Below are positions 1 to 6,887 of a stretch of DNA of 8,091 nucleotides, piece by piece. The stretch spans positions 1-8,091 of the forward strand of contig CANMCL010000038.1 of NCBI GenBank assembly GCA_947496345.1. Direction: 5' to 3'. Within the stretch, counting starts at the first letter, position 1. The number at the start of each line of letters is the position of its first letter. Source of the DNA: Actinomycetota bacterium. GTDB taxonomy: Bacteria > Actinomycetota > Actinomycetes > Nanopelagicales > Nanopelagicaceae. The notes under the pieces are model-generated. The model saw only the letters and a program-made list of their open reading frames with translations, made no database searches and was not told the DNA's origin. A program made the translations under genes and the position numbers.

Positions 1-27
1 GCAGCCCTAGCGAATGCGCTCTTCTAA
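1..27 (+). CDS. Possible C-terminal tail of an upstream gene (partial)
   Basis: Read from base 1, nine codons (AALANALF then TAA at 25-27) run open to a stop that directly abuts the ATG of the MFS gene at 28. The same stop-touching-start layout (TAAATG) occurs at 5799-5804, so a co-transcribed upstream gene is plausible. A second frame starting at base 3 is also open, to a TAA at 39-41, so the frame is not certain. The piece is too short to identify a product. Confidence 0.3.
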   Translation, partial: AALANALF

Positions 28-1215
28 ATGAATACAGTTAAGCCCGCTACCGAATATAAATTAATTCAAGCGCTTTTTTTCGTCTATGCATTCTTGCTAA
101 TGTCTTGGATTCCACGCTTTCCTGAGATTAAAGCGAATCTGGGTTTAAATCTTGGTGGATTTGGGACGCTCATCAGTACTGCCGCCATCGGTGGAGTTAT
201 CAGTTTATTTTTTAGTGGCCACTTGGTACACAAATATGGAATAAAGCGAGTTATTTTGACCAATCTCTGGATTATGGGAGTGGCTTACTTTTTTATTGTT
301 CGAACCGACTCTGCTGGAGTTTTTCTCATCTGTAATATTGCAATTGGCTGGAGCTCCTCGGCTTATCACATTTGCATAAATGCCCAAGGTTTTGATGCAA
401 TGGAGAGAGTTAAGAATTTAACAGTTTCTCGATTGCACGGTATGTGGTCACTTGGCGCTTTGTTGACAGCAGTGTTTTCAGGATTTATGGTGAATTACCT
501 AAGCATCGCTTGGCACGTGGGTGGATTAGCAATTATTGCGACACTTGTTATAACAGCGATAGTGCAACGCCTCACCCCAGTTCTTGTTAAGCCTAATAAG
601 AATGAAGAAGATCATCTTCCACTTAAGTCTCTCTTCACATCATTTAGAATCGACTGGCTGGTTAGTGGTGGATTTTTAGCTGCTGTTTTCATAGAACTTT
701 CCACGGGTGACTGGTCGGCTATCTTTGCTAAAGAGCGAATAGGTGTGAACTCTGGATTAGCCGCTCTTCCCTATGTAATTTTTATGATTGCGATAATAAC
801 CGGAAGATTAAATGCCGGTAGATTGGCATTGCGTTTCCACGTTCATCACATGGTTCGCGTTTTAGCAGTATTTGGCGGCGGCGGCTTTCTGATATTCCTA
901 GCAATCACAACTCAGATACCCGCTGAACATAAGAATATTGCTCTGGCTACAACCTGTATTGCCTTTGCATTTGCTGGAATTGGTTCTTCAGTAATAACTC
1001 CAGCGTTCTTCGCTGCGGCAAATCGACGTTCCTCACTGCCAAGTGCGGTGGTCATCGGTCAAATGGGTGTTGTGAATGTGTCATCTGTATTTGTCGTAAA
1101 GGCGGTAGTCGCTTGGACCGCTCAATTAACGGGCTCACTTGCAATTGCACTGGCAATTTCGGGGTTAATGCTCATCGCTGCAGCCTTCTTCGCGCGCTCA
1201 CTTAAAGTGGACTAA
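28..1215 (+). CDS. MFS transporter, YbjJ-like
   Basis: A 395-residue integral membrane protein of the major facilitator superfamily, predicted to move a small solute across the inner membrane by a proton-coupled or similar mechanism. About twelve hydrophobic segments can be drawn, split by a charged central loop at about residues 182-205. Features that resemble the YbjJ-like group are RFPEIK at 30-35 after the first helix, NAQGFDAMERV at 118-128, SRLHGMWSLGAL at 134-145, GDWSAIF at 227-233 and GRLNAGRLALRF at 259-270, a degenerate repeat of the MFS loop motif. Length is normal for the family. There is no clear Shine-Dalgarno sequence before the ATG, which abuts a possible upstream stop codon. 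It converges on aceE and does not look functionally tied to it. The substrate cannot be read from the sequence. Family is fairly sure; subgroup is from motif memory. Confidence 0.88.
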   Translation: MNTVKPATEYKLIQALFFVYAFLLMSWIPRFPEIKANLGLNLGGFGTLISTAAIGGVISLFFSGHLVHKYGIKRVILTNLWIMGVAYFFIVRTDSAGVFLICNIAIGWSSSAYHICINAQGFDAMERVKNLTVSRLHGMWSLGALLTAVFSGFMVNYLSIAWHVGGLAIIATLVITAIVQRLTPVLVKPNKNEEDHLPLKSLFTSFRIDWLVSGGFLAAVFIELSTGDWSAIFAKERIGVNSGLAALPYVIFMIAIITGRLNAGRLALRFHVHHMVRVLAVFGGGGFLIFLAITTQIPAEHKNIALATTCIAFAFAGIGSSVITPAFFAAANRRSSLPSAVVIGQMGVVNVSSVFVVKAVVAWTAQLTGSLAIALAISGLMLIAAAFFARSLKVD

Positions 1216-1226
1216 GCGCGCTTTAA
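1202..1226. terminator. Weak hairpin at the MFS/aceE convergent junction
   Basis: TTAAAG at 1202-1207 and CTTTAA at 1221-1226 are perfect inverted repeats around the two facing stop codons (1213-1215 and 1223-1225). On the + strand the stem extends by a U-G and a G-C pair, leaving a loop of about nine bases. No real U-tract follows in either direction and the stem is AU-rich, so this is at best a weak bidirectional end signal. The space is too short for two separate terminators. Confidence 0.22.
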
Positions 1227-3943
1227 CCAGAACCTTCAGTGTTACCTGGATCTGCGGCGTTAATATCATTGATCTGATACTTATCTATAGCAGCCTGCAC
1301 AACGCTCTGCTTCACTTCGCCGGCTTTAGCAAGTTCTGCCAAGGTAGCAATCACTATTGATTCAGCATCAACTTTGAAGTGGCGGCGAAGTGCACCACGA
1401 GTATCAGATAGTCCAAAACCATCTGTACCGAGTGAGACAAACTCTTGTTCAACCCAAGGAGCGATCTGATCTTGCACGGCGCGCATGTAATCACTCACGG
1501 CAATTACTGGGCCAGCTGCTCCCGCTAATTTATTTGTTACATAAGCCTTGCGCTGATCATTTGGATTTAGGAAGTTATGACGATCAACGGCAAGACCATC
1601 GCGACGAAGTTCATTCCAAGAAGTCACCGACCAAACTGATGCCGAAACTCCCCAATCTGATTCGAGTAACTTCGCCGCCTTTAGCGCCCAGTTCATACCG
1701 ACGCCAGATGCCAAGATCTGTACGTTCTTCTTACGCTGTTTAGCACCGCTCTGGAACAAGTAAATTCCCTTTAACAAACCAGCGACATCTAGATTGTCTG
1801 GTTCAGCTGGCTGTACATATGGCTCGTTGTAAACAGTGAGGTAGTAGTAAACGTTTTCGCTGTTTTCGCCATACATACGACGCAGACCATCTTTAACAAT
1901 ATGTCCGAGTTCGTAAGCAAATGCTGGGTCATAAGCCACAACTGCTGGGTTAGTTGAAACTAGAAGCGGTGAATGACCATCTTCGTGCTGCAATCCTTCG
2001 CCATTTAGCGTTGTGCGTCCTGCGGTTGCACCGACCACGAATCCACGGACTAACTGGTCCGATGCCGCCCAGAATGCATCTCCAGTGCGCTGGAAACCGA
2101 ACATTGAGTAGAAAATGTAAATTGGAATCATAGGTTCATCGTGAGTTGAGTACGAAGAACCAACTGCAGTAAATGAGGCAACCGATCCTGCTTCGTTAAT
2201 ACCCTCGTGCAAAATCACACCGGATGTTGATTCCTTGTAAGAGAGCATCAATTCGCGGTCGACTGCGGTGTATTGCTGTCCGTGAGGTGAGTAAATCTTC
2301 AGAGTTGGGAATAAAGAATCCATTCCGAAGGTGCGCGCTTCATCGGGAATGATCGGCACTAAACGTGCACCAAGTCCCGGATCTTTAACTAAATCTTTAA
2401 GCATGCGGACAAAAGCCATTGTTGTCGCAACTTCTTGTTGCCCTGAACCGCGTCGAACTGATTCGTAGGCTTCATCTGCTGGCTGTGCCAACGGACGAGA
2501 AACGCTGCGACGACGAGGAAGTGAGCCACCGAGTGCCGCGCGGCGTTCTTGCAAATACTTAGCTTCGGCAGAATCTTCAGCTGGCTTGTAATAAGCAGGT
2601 GTGTACTTATCTAACTTGTCATCAGCAATAGGAATTGCCAAACGATCACGGAATTCGCGAATATCTTCAAGGGTCATCTTCTTCATCTGATGCGTTGAGT
2701 TGCGGGCTTCGAAGTGCGAACCAAGAGTCCAACCCTTAACGGTTTTTGCCAAGATAACTGTTGGTCGGCCATTTGGTTGCGTCGCTGCAGCGTATGCGGC
2801 ATATAACTTGCGGTAATCATGTCCGCCGCGCTTTAACGCCCAGATTTGATCATCTGACCAACTTGAAACCATTGCAGCAGTTCGCGGATCGCGACCAAAG
2901 AAGTTTTCGCGAACATATGCGCCGCTTTCGCCCTTAAATGTTTGGTAATCGCCATCTAAAGTGGTGTTCATCAAATTAACGAGTGCGCCTTCGCGATCTT
3001 GCGCCAATAGTGGATCCCATTCGCGACCCCAAACAACCTTAATAACGTTCCAGCCTGCGCCACCAAAGATTGATTCGAGTTCTTGAATAATCTTGCCATT
3101 TCCACGGACCGGTCCATCAAGGCGTTGCAAGTTACAGTTAACTACGAAAGTTAAATTATCTAGCTTTTCACGCGCGGCAATTCCAATTGCACCCAAGGTA
3201 TCAACTTCATCAACTTCGCCATCGCCCAGGAATGCCCAAACATTTTGCTGACTTGTATCTTTAATTCCGCGGTTCTGTAAGTAACGGTTAAAACGCGCTT
3301 GATAAATCGCATTGATTGGGCCGATACCCATAGAAACAGTTGGGAACTGCCAAAATTCAGGCATCAAACGTGGATGCGGATAAGAAGAAAGCCCGCCACC
3401 TTTATGCGAAAGTTCTTGTCGGAATCCATCTAGTTGATCTTCGCTTAAGCGACCTTCCATAAATGCGCGCGCATACATTCCGGGTGACGCGTGCCCTTGG
3501 AAGAAAACTTGATCTCCGCCACCAGGATGATCTTGTCCGCGGAAGAAGTGGTTAAAACCAACCTCATAAAGTGCGGCAGAAGATGCGTAAGTAGAAATAT
3601 GTCCACCGACACCAACACCAGGGCGCTGTGCGCGGTGCACCAACATTGCCGCGTTCCAACGAATAAATGCACGGATGCGACGTTCAATTGCTTCATCACC
3701 AGGGAACGCTGGTTCATGCTCAGGGGTAATTGTGTTTATGTAATCGGTATTGCGAAGTGCGGCAACGCCAATATTTTTTTCGTGCGCGCGCTGAAGCAGC
3801 TTAAGAATTAGGAAACGTGCGCGGACGGGTCCGGCGCTATTGAGAGCGGCATCGAAGGAGGCTTGCCATTCAGCGGTCTCGGTCGGGTCAGTATCTACAA
3901 GTTGGTCAATGATCTGATCTGGGACGCCGAAGTTCTCGCTCAT
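1223..3943 (-). CDS. aceE: Pyruvate dehydrogenase E1 component, homodimeric type
   Basis: A 906-residue cytoplasmic enzyme that decarboxylates pyruvate with thiamine diphosphate and passes the acetyl group to the lipoyl domain of E2, giving acetyl-CoA. It is the single-chain (alpha2) E1, close in length to E. coli AceE (887). The ThDP/Mg motif is visible as GDGEVDE from residue 240 to the NCN at 269-271. Likely active-site histidines are H151 in GHASPG, H418 in the mobile-loop motif STHQMKK and H657 in EDGHSPL. The EGINEAG segment at 580-586 carries the conserved glutamate region of the pyrimidine domain. Residues from about 740 form the C-terminal transketolase-like domain. The last dozen residues are a polar tail. 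No E2 or E3 gene lies in the window, so partners must be encoded elsewhere, as is common in actinobacteria. The start ATG at 3943 has only a weak purine stretch upstream (GCGAGAA). It is transcribed away from DUF3052. Confidence 0.97.
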   Translation of the reverse strand: MSENFGVPDQIIDQLVDTDPTETAEWQASFDAALNSAGPVRARFLILKLLQRAHEKNIGVAALRNTDYINTITPEHEPAFPGDEAIERRIRAFIRWNAAMLVHRAQRPGVGVGGHISTYASSAALYEVGFNHFFRGQDHPGGGDQVFFQGHASPGMYARAFMEGRLSEDQLDGFRQELSHKGGGLSSYPHPRLMPEFWQFPTVSMGIGPINAIYQARFNRYLQNRGIKDTSQQNVWAFLGDGEVDEVDTLGAIGIAAREKLDNLTFVVNCNLQRLDGPVRGNGKIIQELESIFGGAGWNVIKVVWGREWDPLLAQDREGALVNLMNTTLDGDYQTFKGESGAYVRENFFGRDPRTAAMVSSWSDDQIWALKRGGHDYRKLYAAYAAATQPNGRPTVILAKTVKGWTLGSHFEARNSTHQMKKMTLEDIREFRDRLAIPIADDKLDKYTPAYYKPAEDSAEAKYLQERRAALGGSLPRRRSVSRPLAQPADEAYESVRRGSGQQEVATTMAFVRMLKDLVKDPGLGARLVPIIPDEARTFGMDSLFPTLKIYSPHGQQYTAVDRELMLSYKESTSGVILHEGINEAGSVASFTAVGSSYSTHDEPMIPIYIFYSMFGFQRTGDAFWAASDQLVRGFVVGATAGRTTLNGEGLQHEDGHSPLLVSTNPAVVAYDPAFAYELGHIVKDGLRRMYGENSENVYYYLTVYNEPYVQPAEPDNLDVAGLLKGIYLFQSGAKQRKKNVQILASGVGMNWALKAAKLLESDWGVSASVWSVTSWNELRRDGLAVDRHNFLNPNDQRKAYVTNKLAGAAGPVIAVSDYMRAVQDQIAPWVEQEFVSLGTDGFGLSDTRGALRRHFKVDAESIVIATLAELAKAGEVKQSVVQAAIDKYQINDINAADPGNTEGSG

Positions 3944-4053
3944 GGTCGTATTCTCGCGCTTACGGGACAGTAGAGCAAAATCGAATGAGGTTTAATCTCA
4001 GAAAACCTTGGCAAACCCTTGTCAAAGGTCAAATGTTTCGGTGGACTTATCCC
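3944..4053. promoter_or_regulatory. aceE/DUF3052 divergent control region
   Basis: This stretch separates the aceE start from the likeliest DUF3052 start (GTG at 4054). It must hold the promoters of both divergent units. On the minus strand there is an exact TTGACA (complement of 4020-4025), which could serve as an aceE -35 box, but no convincing -10 hexamer sits at 17-18 bp from it. If DUF3052 begins at 3985, only 41 bp is truly intergenic and aceE promoter elements would lie inside the neighbouring gene. Confidence 0.5.
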
Positions 4054-4446
4054 GTGGCAAAGGGGATGGGATTTGCTCAAGGCGAGATAGTCCTTGAAGT
4101 CGGATATGACGCAGATTGCGATAGCGCATTACGCAAAGAGATCGCCGCAACTGTCGGAACCAAATTTGTTGAAGGCACTGCAACCGAAGTAGTTGATGCC
4201 GTAATTTTATGGTGGCGCGATGGTGACGGAGATCTCGTCGATGAATTAATGGATGCCCTTACCTATTTAAGTGAGACCGGACCTATATGGGTCTTAACTC
4301 CAAAAGTTGGACGCGATGGCCACGTTGAACCAAGTGATATTCAAGATGCCGCACCGATTGCGGGCTTAAGTCAAACTTCAACTTTGGTCGTTGCAAACGA
4401 TTGGACCGCTACTCGCCTGGTCGCACGAAAGCCTGGCAAGCGCTAG
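3985..4446 (+). CDS. DUF3052 family protein
   Basis: A small soluble protein (153 residues from the outermost ATG) of the actinobacterial DUF3052 family, the relative of M. tuberculosis Rv2239c. Its biochemical role is unknown. Family hallmarks are [20 protein letters not shown] at 73-92, [19 protein letters not shown] at 101-119 and the C-terminal QTSTL...DW..TRLVA. The start is doubtful. The family core begins near residue 25, and the first 16 codons include AGG and AGA arginine codons, rare in the neighbouring genes, and run across the tandem TTGNCAA repeats. Better candidates are ATG at 4033, after AAAGG at 4024-4028, or GTG at 4054, after GGTGG at 4040-4044 with 9-base spacing. The outer limit is given here. 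The stop lies 9 bp before ahpE, so the two are very likely one operon. No transmembrane segment or signal peptide is seen. Confidence 0.87.
   Translation: MRFNLRKPWQTLVKGQMFRWTYPVAKGMGFAQGEIVLEVGYDADCDSALRKEIAATVGTKFVEGTATEVVDAVILWWRDGDGDLVDELMDALTYLSETGPIWVLTPKVGRDGHVEPSDIQDAAPIAGLSQTSTLVVANDWTATRLVARKPGKR
4006..4026. repeat. Tandem CCTTGNCAAA repeats, 11-bp period (possible operator)
   Basis: Two 10-base copies, CCTTGGCAAA at 4006-4015 and CCTTGTCAAA at 4017-4026, differ only at the middle N and start 11 bp apart, one turn of the helix. Each holds the 7-base palindrome TTGNCAA, so a dimeric regulator could bind both copies on one DNA face. A partial third copy, GGTCAAA, follows at 4027-4033. 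The position between divergent promoters suits an operator, but no regulator is encoded in the window and chance similarity is possible. Confidence 0.35.
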
Positions 4447-4455
4447 ATTTCTCAT

Positions 4456-4929
4456 ATGAGTACATCACTTACAGGTTTGTCAGTCGGTTCCATTGCTCCT
4501 GATTTTGAGTTAAAAGATCAGCACGGTGCGAAAGTTTCTCTCTCATCATTTAAAGGAAACAAGAACGTCGTAGTTCTCTTTATTCCATTTGCATTCACTG
4601 GTACTTGCACCGGTGAATTGTGTGCAATACGCGATGATCTCGCCGCATTCCAAAATGATGATGTTCAAGTTCTAGCAATCTCGTGTGATTCACCATTTAC
4701 GCAGAAAGTGTTTGCTGAAAAAGAGGGTTACAACTTCCCAGTGCTTGCAGATTTTTGGCCACATGGTGCGGCTGCAAAGGCATATCAAATTTTCAATGAA
4801 GATCTTGGTTGCGCTTTGCGCGGCACATTTATCATTGATAAGTCGAGCGTGATTCGCTGGGCGGTCGTAAACGGCCTCGGCGATGCGCGTAATAACGGGG
4901 ATTACAAGGCTGCAATCGCCGCTCTGTAG
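4456..4929 (+). CDS. ahpE: AhpE-type peroxiredoxin
   Basis: A 157-residue cytoplasmic thiol peroxidase that reduces hydrogen peroxide, organic peroxides or peroxynitrite through an active-site cysteine. The thioredoxin-like fold opens with the APDFEL motif at 14-19. The peroxidatic site is PFAFTGTC (P44, T48, C51), and R122 in LRGTF is the likely catalytic arginine. ADFWPHGAAAKAYQIFNE at 98-115 closely resembles mycobacterial AhpE (Rv2238c). Unlike the one-cysteine mycobacterial enzyme as I recall it, this protein has C56 five residues after C51, giving CTGELC as in BCP/PrxQ proteins, plus C77 and C119. An intramolecular disulfide mechanism is therefore possible. No strong Shine-Dalgarno sequence is visible in the 9 bp after the DUF3052 stop, so translation may be coupled. 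Family assignment is secure; the disulfide mechanism is inference. Confidence 0.94.
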   Translation: MSTSLTGLSVGSIAPDFELKDQHGAKVSLSSFKGNKNVVVLFIPFAFTGTCTGELCAIRDDLAAFQNDDVQVLAISCDSPFTQKVFAEKEGYNFPVLADFWPHGAAAKAYQIFNEDLGCALRGTFIIDKSSVIRWAVVNGLGDARNNGDYKAAIAAL

Positions 4930-4935
4930 TTAAGG

Positions 4936-4941
4936 TAGTAT
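4936..4941 (+). promoter_or_regulatory. Possible -10 box for tRNA-Val
   Basis: TAGTAT matches four of six bases of the TATAAT consensus and lies 16 bp before the mature tRNA 5' end, which would give a leader of about ten bases. No good -35 box is seen at 16-18 bp upstream, inside the end of ahpE. The tRNA could instead be cut from an ahpE read-through transcript. Confidence 0.25.
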
Positions 4942-4957
4942 TTCCCACGGAACAACC

Positions 4958-5032
4958 GGGTGCTTAGCTCAGTGGTAGAGCGTCTCGTTTACACCGAGAA
5001 TGTCGGGGGTTCGAAACCCTCAGCGCCCACCA
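4958..5032 (+). tRNA. tRNA-Val (anticodon UAC)
   Basis: A complete cloverleaf can be folded by hand. The acceptor stem pairs GGGTGCT (4958-4964) with AGCGCCC (5022-5028), with one U-G pair. The D arm is GCTC/GAGC (4967-4970 with 4978-4981). The anticodon stem is TCTCG/CGAGA (4983-4987 with 4995-4999) around the loop TTTACAC, so the anticodon is TAC (4990-4992), which reads valine GUA and other GUN codons. The T stem is GGGGG/CCCTC with loop TTCGAAA (5010-5016). Discriminator A5029 and an encoded CCA (5030-5032) complete it. It sits alone between ahpE and the zinc-ribbon gene on the same strand, so a mixed mRNA-tRNA transcript is possible. Confidence 0.97.
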
Positions 5033-5062
5033 GAAAATTCCATATGCTGTAAACACTCTTAC

Positions 5063-5067
5063 GGAGG
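5063..5067 (+). promoter_or_regulatory. Strong ribosome binding site for the zinc-ribbon gene
   Basis: GGAGG lies five bases before the ATG at 5073. It is the only textbook Shine-Dalgarno sequence among the protein gene starts in this window and fixes the start of that gene. It suggests that translation of the downstream three-gene run begins independently here. Confidence 0.8.
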
Positions 5068-5072
5068 CACTT

Positions 5073-5801
5073 ATGAAAGCGACCCCGAGTGACCAGCGTT
5101 CGGTTTTAGATATCCAAAACTTCGACTTCACAACTACATCTCTAAATGCCAAAGCTGCCGCGCTTCCTGAAATTGCCGCCATTTCCTCATTAATGATTAA
5201 GGCGAATAACGCCCGCGATCTCCGTATCGCTGCCGAGACTGAGTTGAGCGATGTTAAGCGCGAATTGAACCGCGCTGAAACCGATGTAGAACAGGTTGTC
5301 TCACGAATTACCAGGGACGAAGCACGTCTAGCATCTGGAACGGGCGCAGCTAAAGAGTTGGAACAACTGCAGCACGAACTTGTCTCACTCACTACACGTC
5401 GCAGTGAGTTAGAAGAAGTAGAACTTGAAATAATGATGCGCGTAGATTCCATCAAAGAGCGCATCACGACTTTGCAGGAAGAAGAGGCCGCTCTCGCCCT
5501 GGAGATCGCCAACTTGGAGATATCCAAAGAGAACGCACTAACCGTGATCGGCGCTGATTTAAGCGCCGCTGCGCAAGAGCGTGCCAAGACCGTGGCGAGC
5601 GTAAATCCTGAATTGATCGTTTTATACGAAAAAATTCGTGCCGCAAACAATGGAACCGGAGCCGCTGCGTTAATCGGCAATCAGTGCAAAGGCTGTCACT
5701 TAACTTTAAATACCATCGAGCTGCAACGTATTGCGGCGCTCGCCGAGGATGAAGTATCTCGTTGTGAAGAATGTCGGTGCATATTGGTGCGTGGCTTATA
5801 A
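5073..5801 (+). CDS. C4-type zinc-ribbon coiled-coil protein (COG1579/CT398-like)
   Basis: A 242-residue soluble protein of the family that includes mycobacterial Rv2229c, chlamydial CT398 and Helicobacter HP0958. Residues about 40-175 form a charged helical hairpin. The turn is at about 81-104, where SGTGAAKELEQLQHEL matches the conserved hinge of the family. The C-terminal zinc ribbon uses C205/C208 (CKGC) and C231/C234 (CEEC). An additional C236 follows the last ligand. Relatives act as adaptors or nucleic-acid-associated proteins, but the role of the actinobacterial member is not established. The start is fixed by GGAGG five bases upstream. The stop codon directly abuts the ATG of the RNase H gene, so the two are almost certainly translated from one message. 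The same pair is adjacent in M. tuberculosis, which supports a shared task in nucleic-acid metabolism. Confidence 0.9.
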   Translation: MKATPSDQRSVLDIQNFDFTTTSLNAKAAALPEIAAISSLMIKANNARDLRIAAETELSDVKRELNRAETDVEQVVSRITRDEARLASGTGAAKELEQLQHELVSLTTRRSELEEVELEIMMRVDSIKERITTLQEEEAALALEIANLEISKENALTVIGADLSAAAQERAKTVASVNPELIVLYEKIRAANNGTGAAALIGNQCKGCHLTLNTIELQRIAALAEDEVSRCEECRCILVRGL

Positions 5802-6887
5802 ATGTCTCGCAAATTTAAATTAACTGCCGACGGGGGATCCCGCGGAAATCCTGGCCCTGCAGGTTACGGAGCGGTGGTAACCGAAAATGGAAAGATCGTT
5901 GCTGAACTCTTTGATGTAATTGGCATTGCAACAAATAATGTGGCCGAATACAGCGGATTGCTTGCTGGTCTTAGCCACATCCATAAATTAGATGCAGCAG
6001 CCACCGTTGAAGTAGCAATGGATTCCAAGTTAGTTGTGGAACAAATGTCTGGGCGTTGGCAGATCAAGCACGCTGATATGCGCGATTTAGCTAAGCAATG
6101 CCGAGCAGCGCACGATCCATCTCTAGTTACTTACTCTTGGATCCCACGCGATGAAAACTCACACGCAGATCGATTAGCCAATAAGGCCCTTGATGGCGGC
6201 TCTGCCCACAAACCCGAACCACAAGTGCAGCAGAATTACTTATCCGAGCGAATGCGCAGTGAAGAAGTACCAACAATGATTTATATGGTTCGACACGGTG
6301 AGACCGTTTTAACGCCTATGCGAAAGTTTTCTGGCGTTGGTCCCTTAGATCCAAAGTTAACTGAAAAGGGCCTGGCGCAAGCAGCTGCCGTAGCAGGAGC
6401 AATTGCGAAATTGAATCCAGAAGTTTTAATCGCCTCCCCATTAGCGCGTACTACGCAAACCGCTCAAGCGATCGCCGCGGCGACGGGGCTTGAAATCAAC
6501 TTTGATGAGATTTGGTATGAACTTTCATTCGGTGACTGGGACGGCCTTTCCTTTGAAGAAGTGAAGGAAAAGTTTCCCGATGAATTCCAAGGCTGGCTTA
6601 ATTCAACCTCTTATGCACCCGCTGGGGGAGAGTCTTATGACCAGGCCGAAGTTCGCGTTGAAGAAGCGCTAGAAAAAGTTGCCGCTCTTTATCCTGGGCA
6701 GCGAGTTGTCGTCGTTACGCACAACGGAATCATTAAACTAGCGGCGCAAATAGTTACAGGAGCTCCAACGGAGGCGGTTTTTCACATAGACGCCGCTCCG
6801 TGTTCTATAACTTCAGTATCTATTTGGCCATCAGATGGACTGTGCGCCCTGCGCAGCCTTAACGAGACAGGACACTTTCGCACATGA
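5802..6887 (+). CDS. Bifunctional RNase H / histidine phosphatase (CobC-like)
   Basis: A 361-residue fusion of two catalytic domains, near the length of M. tuberculosis Rv2228c (364 as I recall). Residues 1-133 are a type I RNase H that cuts the RNA strand of RNA-DNA hybrids. The metal-binding acids are visible as D10 (TADGGSRGNPGP), E49 (NNVAEY), D74 (AMDSKLV) and D123 (SHADRLAN). After a linker of about 25 residues, residues 159-361 form a phosphoglycerate-mutase-like phosphatase: VRHGE with H165 as the phosphorylated histidine, R216 in SPLARTTQTA, E240 in YELSFGDWDG, and H307 in VTHNG. Both active sites look complete. In Rv2228c the second domain is reported to have acid phosphatase and CobC-type alpha-ribazole phosphatase activity; the substrate here is unknown. 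It abuts the zinc-ribbon gene upstream and overlaps terC by ATGA. No Shine-Dalgarno sequence is obvious, which fits translational coupling. Confidence 0.96.
   Translation: MSRKFKLTADGGSRGNPGPAGYGAVVTENGKIVAELFDVIGIATNNVAEYSGLLAGLSHIHKLDAAATVEVAMDSKLVVEQMSGRWQIKHADMRDLAKQCRAAHDPSLVTYSWIPRDENSHADRLANKALDGGSAHKPEPQVQQNYLSERMRSEEVPTMIYMVRHGETVLTPMRKFSGVGPLDPKLTEKGLAQAAAVAGAIAKLNPEVLIASPLARTTQTAQAIAAATGLEINFDEIWYELSFGDWDGLSFEEVKEKFPDEFQGWLNSTSYAPAGGESYDQAEVRVEEALEKVAALYPGQRVVVVTHNGIIKLAAQIVTGAPTEAVFHIDAAPCSITSVSIWPSDGLCALRSLNETGHFRT

Noticed and set aside
1390..1743. Open frame of 117 codons on the + strand inside aceE
   Set aside because: It lies wholly antisense to the conserved C-terminal domain of aceE, has no family features and no good ribosome binding site.
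3445..3811. Open frames on both strands (106 codons +, 90 codons -) inside the 5' part of aceE
   Set aside because: Both overlap well-conserved AceE sequence in other frames; the cysteine- and histidine-rich translations look like frame shadows.
4964..5680. Long 238-codon minus-strand frame over the zinc-ribbon gene and tRNA
   Set aside because: It is serine- and arginine-rich as expected for the antisense of a glutamate- and leucine-rich coiled coil, and it runs through the tRNA. The + strand gene has a strong ribosome binding site and conserved zinc ligands.
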